Assembly (NCBI RefSeq): GCF_009695865.1
Contig: NZ_VUNB01000001.1
Location: forward strand, 186,001-250,000
Source of the DNA: Allobaileyella intestinalis
GTDB lineage: Bacteria; Bacillota; Clostridia; Peptostreptococcales; Anaerovoracaceae
Reading direction: 5' to 3'
DNA length: 64,000 nt
Shown here in pieces: positions 60,901 to 64,000 of the stretch; position 1 is the stretch's first letter, and each line of letters starts with the position of its first letter. Below the pieces are notes generated by a model. That model made no database searches. It saw only the letters and a list, made by a program, of their open reading frames with translations, and was not told where the DNA came from. Both the position numbers and the translations under genes were made by a program.

Positions 60901-62076
60901 GTGAAAATGAGCATTCAGAAGACAGATGGTAATAATATTAAAATCATAGATGGTGTTTCCTACGATGAATGGTTTGGAAGAGAATCTGAGTCTGCCAGGG
61001 AGTTTGGAGAGATCCTGACAGAATACTCGAACACACTTAGGGGACAGTGGATCACCAGCATCAGTGGAGACAGCAGCCAGGGCTTTTGTAATTTGTTCTT
61101 TGAGAAAAACGGCTTATCCATCTGGTTTAACAGAGAAGGACGCTGCAAAATGCGCTTAGGAGGCCAGGATACTTTTGGAAGAAAAGAAAACTTCATGGCA
61201 GGCTGCAGAGGCATTTTTGGAAAAGCTCTGCTAGCTGTTTATCCTGGAGGAAGAAACGGATCGAGAACTGCTGTGTTTCTATTTGGCGACAAAATGACAG
61301 GAGATTATCGCCAGGGTTCAGGAGTGAAAAAAACCTCTACAGCACAGGCCCTTCGGATTTCGTACAGCAACAAAGAAAGTAAACTCCTTTTTTCCATAGA
61401 ACCTGTAGAAATAGTAAATGGCGCCTATGTTGTGCTGAGCTCCGAAAAAGTTCCTATGACCAGAGGGAGCTATAAACAGAGACTGAGAAATATCAGTAAC
61501 GGAGTTACCTGGGAATGTATTGCTGATGAAGCCGGGAACGTAAAAGTGCCGGCAAAATACAGATATGTCCACCTGGCTGATTACACCAGGGAAATATATC
61601 AGGTATCCGTAGTTGGAAAAAACGGAGAGCTTAAGGTGGGGGCCTGCGATTCTGAGGGAAGAGAGCTTATTCCTTGCGAATATAAGGACCTCTACTGCCT
61701 TAAAGTAGGATATGCACTGGTCATGGATAAAAATAATCACTTCTGGGTGCTGGACTACAACAACGATGCGATTTTCGGGCCGAGCATATACGGCGTAGAC
61801 ATCTATGGAAATACGGATAAATATCTGTTCTATACTGAGGATAACAGGGAAGCCGGTGTGGAGTGTCTTGGAATATATGAGGTAAGTACGAAGACGAAGA
61901 CGGCACCTGCAGTATATACGTATATAAAGTACCGGGACGATGGCTTCTTCGATGTAAAATACGGCGGAAGTAATGGAAAAAGAGCTGTGGTGGACCGGTA
62001 CGGCAACGAGCAGGACCTGATGTTATCTCCAGGAAATTTCAGGGGCAGAGGACAGAAGGGAAAAAATAACAGATGA
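60901..62076 (+). CDS. Hypothetical protein with WG-repeat-like C-terminal region
   Basis: 391 residues from the GTG at 60901 (GAAAGG eight bases upstream) or the ATG at 60907. The first 150 residues have no recognised domain; a Gly/Arg-rich turn GRNGSRTAVFLFGDKMTGD stands out. From about 200 on, short repeats of the form aromatic-G-x-x-D/N-x-x-G-x-x-x-I/V-x-P occur (DEAGNVKVPAKYRYVHLADY, ACDSEGRELIPCEYKDLYCL, VVDRYGNEQDL), typical of degenerate WG/KWG beta-propeller-like repeats. No signal peptide. Function unknown. It is not obviously linked to the Rrf2 gene that follows after 146 bp. Confidence 0.7.
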   Translation: MKMSIQKTDGNNIKIIDGVSYDEWFGRESESAREFGEILTEYSNTLRGQWITSISGDSSQGFCNLFFEKNGLSIWFNREGRCKMRLGGQDTFGRKENFMAGCRGIFGKALLAVYPGGRNGSRTAVFLFGDKMTGDYRQGSGVKKTSTAQALRISYSNKESKLLFSIEPVEIVNGAYVVLSSEKVPMTRGSYKQRLRNISNGVTWECIADEAGNVKVPAKYRYVHLADYTREIYQVSVVGKNGELKVGACDSEGRELIPCEYKDLYCLKVGYALVMDKNNHFWVLDYNNDAIFGPSIYGVDIYGNTDKYLFYTEDNREAGVECLGIYEVSTKTKTAPAVYTYIKYRDDGFFDVKYGGSNGKRAVVDRYGNEQDLMLSPGNFRGRGQKGKNNR

Positions 62077-62137
62077 TAAAATGAAAACCCTGAAACAACA
62101 GGGACGTTGTACAATCTGTTAGCTGAGAAAAAATCCA

Positions 62138-62172
62138 TTGTCATTTTATTTCCCTGTGATATACTAGGAATT
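62138..62172 (+). promoter_or_regulatory. Promoter of the Rrf2 gene with a downstream TAGGAATT half site
   Basis: TTGTCA (62138-62143), 16-bp spacer, TATACT (62160-62165), with TAGGAATT (62165-62172) overlapping the -10 end exactly as the right half of the cysE palindrome does. The left half is poorly conserved (ATTTCC upstream). Suggests autoregulation. Confidence 0.55.
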
Positions 62173-62222
62173 ACGCTGCAGGGTAATTTCAATGCAGACA
62201 GAATATACAGGAGGATAGAACT

Positions 62223-62723
62223 ATGATGGTGTCAACAAAGGGACGTTACGCCCTTATAGTAATGATCGATCTGGCCAGAAATGAGGGAGACGGTTATATT
62301 TCTCTCAGTGATATTGCGGAGAGACAGAATCTATCGATGAAATACCTTGAGATCGTGGTGTCTATGCTGAACAAGGGGGGCCTCGTCAAGAGTCTCAGGG
62401 GAAAGAACGGAGGATATCACCTGGCAAGAAAGCCGGAGGAATACAATATTGGAGAGATACTGGAGATAACAGAGGGAAGCCTGGCTCCAGTAGAATGTCT
62501 TAAAAACGGCCACATGTCCTGTGATAAAGCGGGGTCCTGCTACACCCTGCCGCTGTGGCTGGGCCTTGACAAGGTGATAGATGATTATCTTGGCAATATT
62601 TCTCTTCAGGACCTTATTGACGGGAATATGAACAAGATTCTGCCTCAGGAAATTGAGATGGCTAATTACAAGGAGACCTGTCTCCACAAGAGAAAGGCTG
62701 CTGGCCTGGATAATAACAGATAG
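62223..62723 (+). CDS. Rrf2-family transcriptional regulator, IscR-like with three cysteines
   Basis: 166 residues. Winged helix-turn-helix: STKGRYALIVMIDLARNEGD, ISLSDIAERQNLSMKYLEIV, LRGKNGGYHLARKPEEYNIG. The cluster loop carries Cys92, Cys100 and Cys106, close to the Cys92/98/104 of E. coli IscR, so a [2Fe-2S] cluster is likely. It may instead behave like CymR, which acts through cysteine metabolism. AGGAGG lies upstream of ATGATG. The next gene is nifS/iscS, the usual IscR neighbour. Candidate operators share AATTCCTAT before cysE (53144) and nifS (62844), and a half site lies at its own promoter. Confidence 0.92.
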   Translation: MMVSTKGRYALIVMIDLARNEGDGYISLSDIAERQNLSMKYLEIVVSMLNKGGLVKSLRGKNGGYHLARKPEEYNIGEILEITEGSLAPVECLKNGHMSCDKAGSCYTLPLWLGLDKVIDDYLGNISLQDLIDGNMNKILPQEIEMANYKETCLHKRKAAGLDNNR

Positions 62724-62843
62724 GCTTACAGAATATTTTACGGGACAGTTTGTATGACAGTCATTAAGAGACTGACGAAGTCTGGAAATCATACTGTACC
62801 TATGAATACAGATTGCACTGATTTATGCACAATGAATAGTTGA

Positions 62844-62870
62844 TAATTCCTATTGACACGATAGGAATTA
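62844..62870. promoter_or_regulatory. Inverted repeat TAATTCCTAT-N7-ATAGGAATTA before nifS, likely Rrf2 operator
   Basis: Perfect 10-bp arms (62844-62853 and 62861-62870) around TGACACG. The nifS -35 box lies across the left arm end and spacer, so binding should shut the promoter. Same half-site word as the cysE palindrome, but with arms spread by seven bases. Confidence 0.8.
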
Positions 62871-62880
62871 AGAGTAAACT
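62853..62880 (+). promoter_or_regulatory. Promoter of nifS
   Basis: TTGACA (62853-62858), 16-bp spacer, TAAACT (62875-62880), inside and just after the inverted repeat. Start expected near 62887, about 75 bases before the ATG. Confidence 0.7.
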
Positions 62881-62962
62881 AATCCATGAAAAGAGCCTCA
62901 AGAGATAATGAGAACATGCTCGTGAAGAGATGAAGCGGGCTTTTGATAAACAGGAGGGTAAC

Positions 62963-64000
62963 ATGAGAGTATATGCTGATAACGCAGCCACAACTTACAT
63001 GAGTGAAACCTCGATGAAGGTGATGGTGGATTGCCTTAAGAACGCCAATGGTAATCCTAACAGCCTTCATTCAGAGGGACAGGCTGCAAAGGAAGTACTG
63101 GAAGATGCTAGAGCAAAGGTTGCAAAGGCTATCAATGCAGCAAATCCTAATGAGATTTACTTCACATCAGGAGGAAGTGAAGCTGACAACCAGGCACTGA
63201 TTTCTGCAGCAAGAGGACAGAAGGTTAAGGGTAAGAATCACCTGATTACCATGAGCATTGAACATGATGCTATTCTGAACACAATGAAGAAGCTGGAGAA
63301 GGAAGGCTTTGATGTTACAATCCTGGATCCTCAGCCTGATGGAATCATTGATATTAAGGATATCGAGAACGCAATCAGACCTGATACAGCACTGGTGTCC
63401 ATCATGTTTGCAAATAACGAGATTGGATCCATCCAGCCTATAGCTGAAATCGGAAAAATGTGCCATGAGAAGGGCGTACTCTTCCACACAGATGCAGTTC
63501 AGGCAACTGCCCATCTGCCTATAGATGTACAGGCCATGAACATTGACATGCTCTCAATGTCCGGCCACAAGTTCCACGGCCCTAAGGGAATCGGAGCTCT
63601 TTATGCAAGAAAGGGCGTTAAGCTTGTAAATGTAATTTGCGGCGGAGCTCAGGAGCGAGGAAAGAGAGCAGGTACATCAAATGCCCCTGCAGCTGCAGCC
63701 ATGGCAGCAGCCCTGGAAGAGGGTGTGGCAAACATGGAGAAAGACAATGCAAAGACCATCGCGCTGAGAGACAGACTGATTGAGGGACTTTCTGACATTC
63801 CTCATTCAAAGCTGAATGGTCACAGAACTAAAAGACTTCCGGGAAATGTTAACTATTCATTCGAGGGCGCAGAAGGCGAGTCCCTGCTGCTGGCTCTGGA
63901 TATGTATGGAATCGAAGTTTCTTCCGGATCTGCCTGCTCAAGCCAGTCACTGGAGCCAAGCCACGTGCTTATGGGAATAGGACTTCCTGTTGAGGCGGCT
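62963..64000 (+). CDS. nifS: Cysteine desulfurase NifS/IscS (3' end beyond the window)
   Basis: 346 codons are visible from the ATG at 62963 (AGGAGG six bases upstream) and the frame is still open at base 64000; the full family length is about 380-400. PLP enzyme that takes sulfur from cysteine for Fe-S cluster assembly. Motifs: VYADNAATTYMSETSMKVM, NPNSLHSEGQAAKEVLEDAR, FTSGGSEADNQALISAA, FANNEIGSIQPIAEIGKMC, FHTDAVQATAHLPIDV and SGHKFHGPKGIGALY with PLP Lys203. Cys325 lies in the SSGSACSSQSLEPSHVL loop and is the sulfur-carrying cysteine. Rrf2 and nifS adjacency suggests an isc-type cluster continuing to the right, with an IscU scaffold likely next. Confidence 0.95.
   Translation, partial: MRVYADNAATTYMSETSMKVMVDCLKNANGNPNSLHSEGQAAKEVLEDARAKVAKAINAANPNEIYFTSGGSEADNQALISAARGQKVKGKNHLITMSIEHDAILNTMKKLEKEGFDVTILDPQPDGIIDIKDIENAIRPDTALVSIMFANNEIGSIQPIAEIGKMCHEKGVLFHTDAVQATAHLPIDVQAMNIDMLSMSGHKFHGPKGIGALYARKGVKLVNVICGGAQERGKRAGTSNAPAAAAMAAALEEGVANMEKDNAKTIALRDRLIEGLSDIPHSKLNGHRTKRLPGNVNYSFEGAEGESLLLALDMYGIEVSSGSACSSQSLEPSHVLMGIGLPVEAA

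Overview
The window reads as one chromosomal stretch of a low-to-medium GC, anaerobic Clostridia-type Bacillota. The evidence is a division/cell-wall (dcw) cluster of Gram-positive order, a PASTA-type class B PBP, MutS2, a reverse rubrerythrin, a butyryl-CoA:acetate CoA-transferase-like enzyme, corrinoid methyl-transfer genes, strong AGGAGG ribosome sites and many ATGA start/stop overlaps. No species can be named. No insertion sequence, phage gene, rRNA or CRISPR array was seen.

Layout. 1-3.5 kb: end of an MBL-fold hydrolase gene, then tex-azlC on the minus strand with a wrecked azlD. 3.8-8.7 kb: a tight operon of an ICMT-like membrane methyltransferase, a GH3-family acyl-adenylating enzyme and a membrane GAF/degenerate-GGDEF/HD-GYP protein. 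9-13.4 kb: an AGCS Na+/amino-acid symporter, a CIRCE-controlled Hsp20, a strictly periodic 53-bp palindromic repeat array, a DtxR-family repressor and reverse rubrerythrin. 13.7-19.4 kb: THUMP RNA methyltransferase, CoA-transferase, A24 prepilin peptidase, endonuclease IV, SfsA, uridine phosphorylase. 19.6-22.2 kb: DUF2207 membrane protein with LemA. 22.2-27.7 kb: a divergent corrinoid module (fused methyltransferase/corrinoid protein, DUF2284, [2Fe-2S] corrinoid-reactivating protein, homocysteine methyltransferase-like protein). 27.8-28.7 kb: YitT-family protein.

29.1-45.3 kb is the dcw cluster: mraZ, rsmH, ftsL, PBP, murF, mraY, murD, ftsW, murG, ftsQ/divIB, ftsZ, then a SpoU-type methyltransferase, zapA and mutS2. 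ftsA, murB and murC are absent from the cluster. 45.3-50.1 kb: DUF523, argS, a B12-binding/radical-SAM homologue that has lost two of the three cluster cysteines, and a TPR protein. 50.2-50.5 kb: tRNA-Asn, tRNA-Leu and initiator tRNA-fMet behind one promoter.

50.6-64 kb is accessory metabolism: a lysophospholipase-like hydrolase, an unknown membrane protein, xpt, a 76-codon remnant of an NhaC-type antiporter that now carries the cysE promoter, cysE, an M24 aminopeptidase, an aminotransferase/class-II aldolase/FGGY kinase/TetR operon, a WG-repeat protein, an IscR-like Rrf2 regulator and the start of nifS/iscS. The cysE and nifS promoters each carry an inverted repeat built on AATTCCTAT, and the Rrf2 gene's own promoter has a matching half site. 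This suggests a small sulfur / Fe-S regulon.

The points most worth a second look are the 53-bp palindromic array, the Cys-less radical-SAM homologue with its TPR partner, the GH3 operon, the aminotransferase-aldolase-kinase operon, and the shared AATTCCTAT operators.
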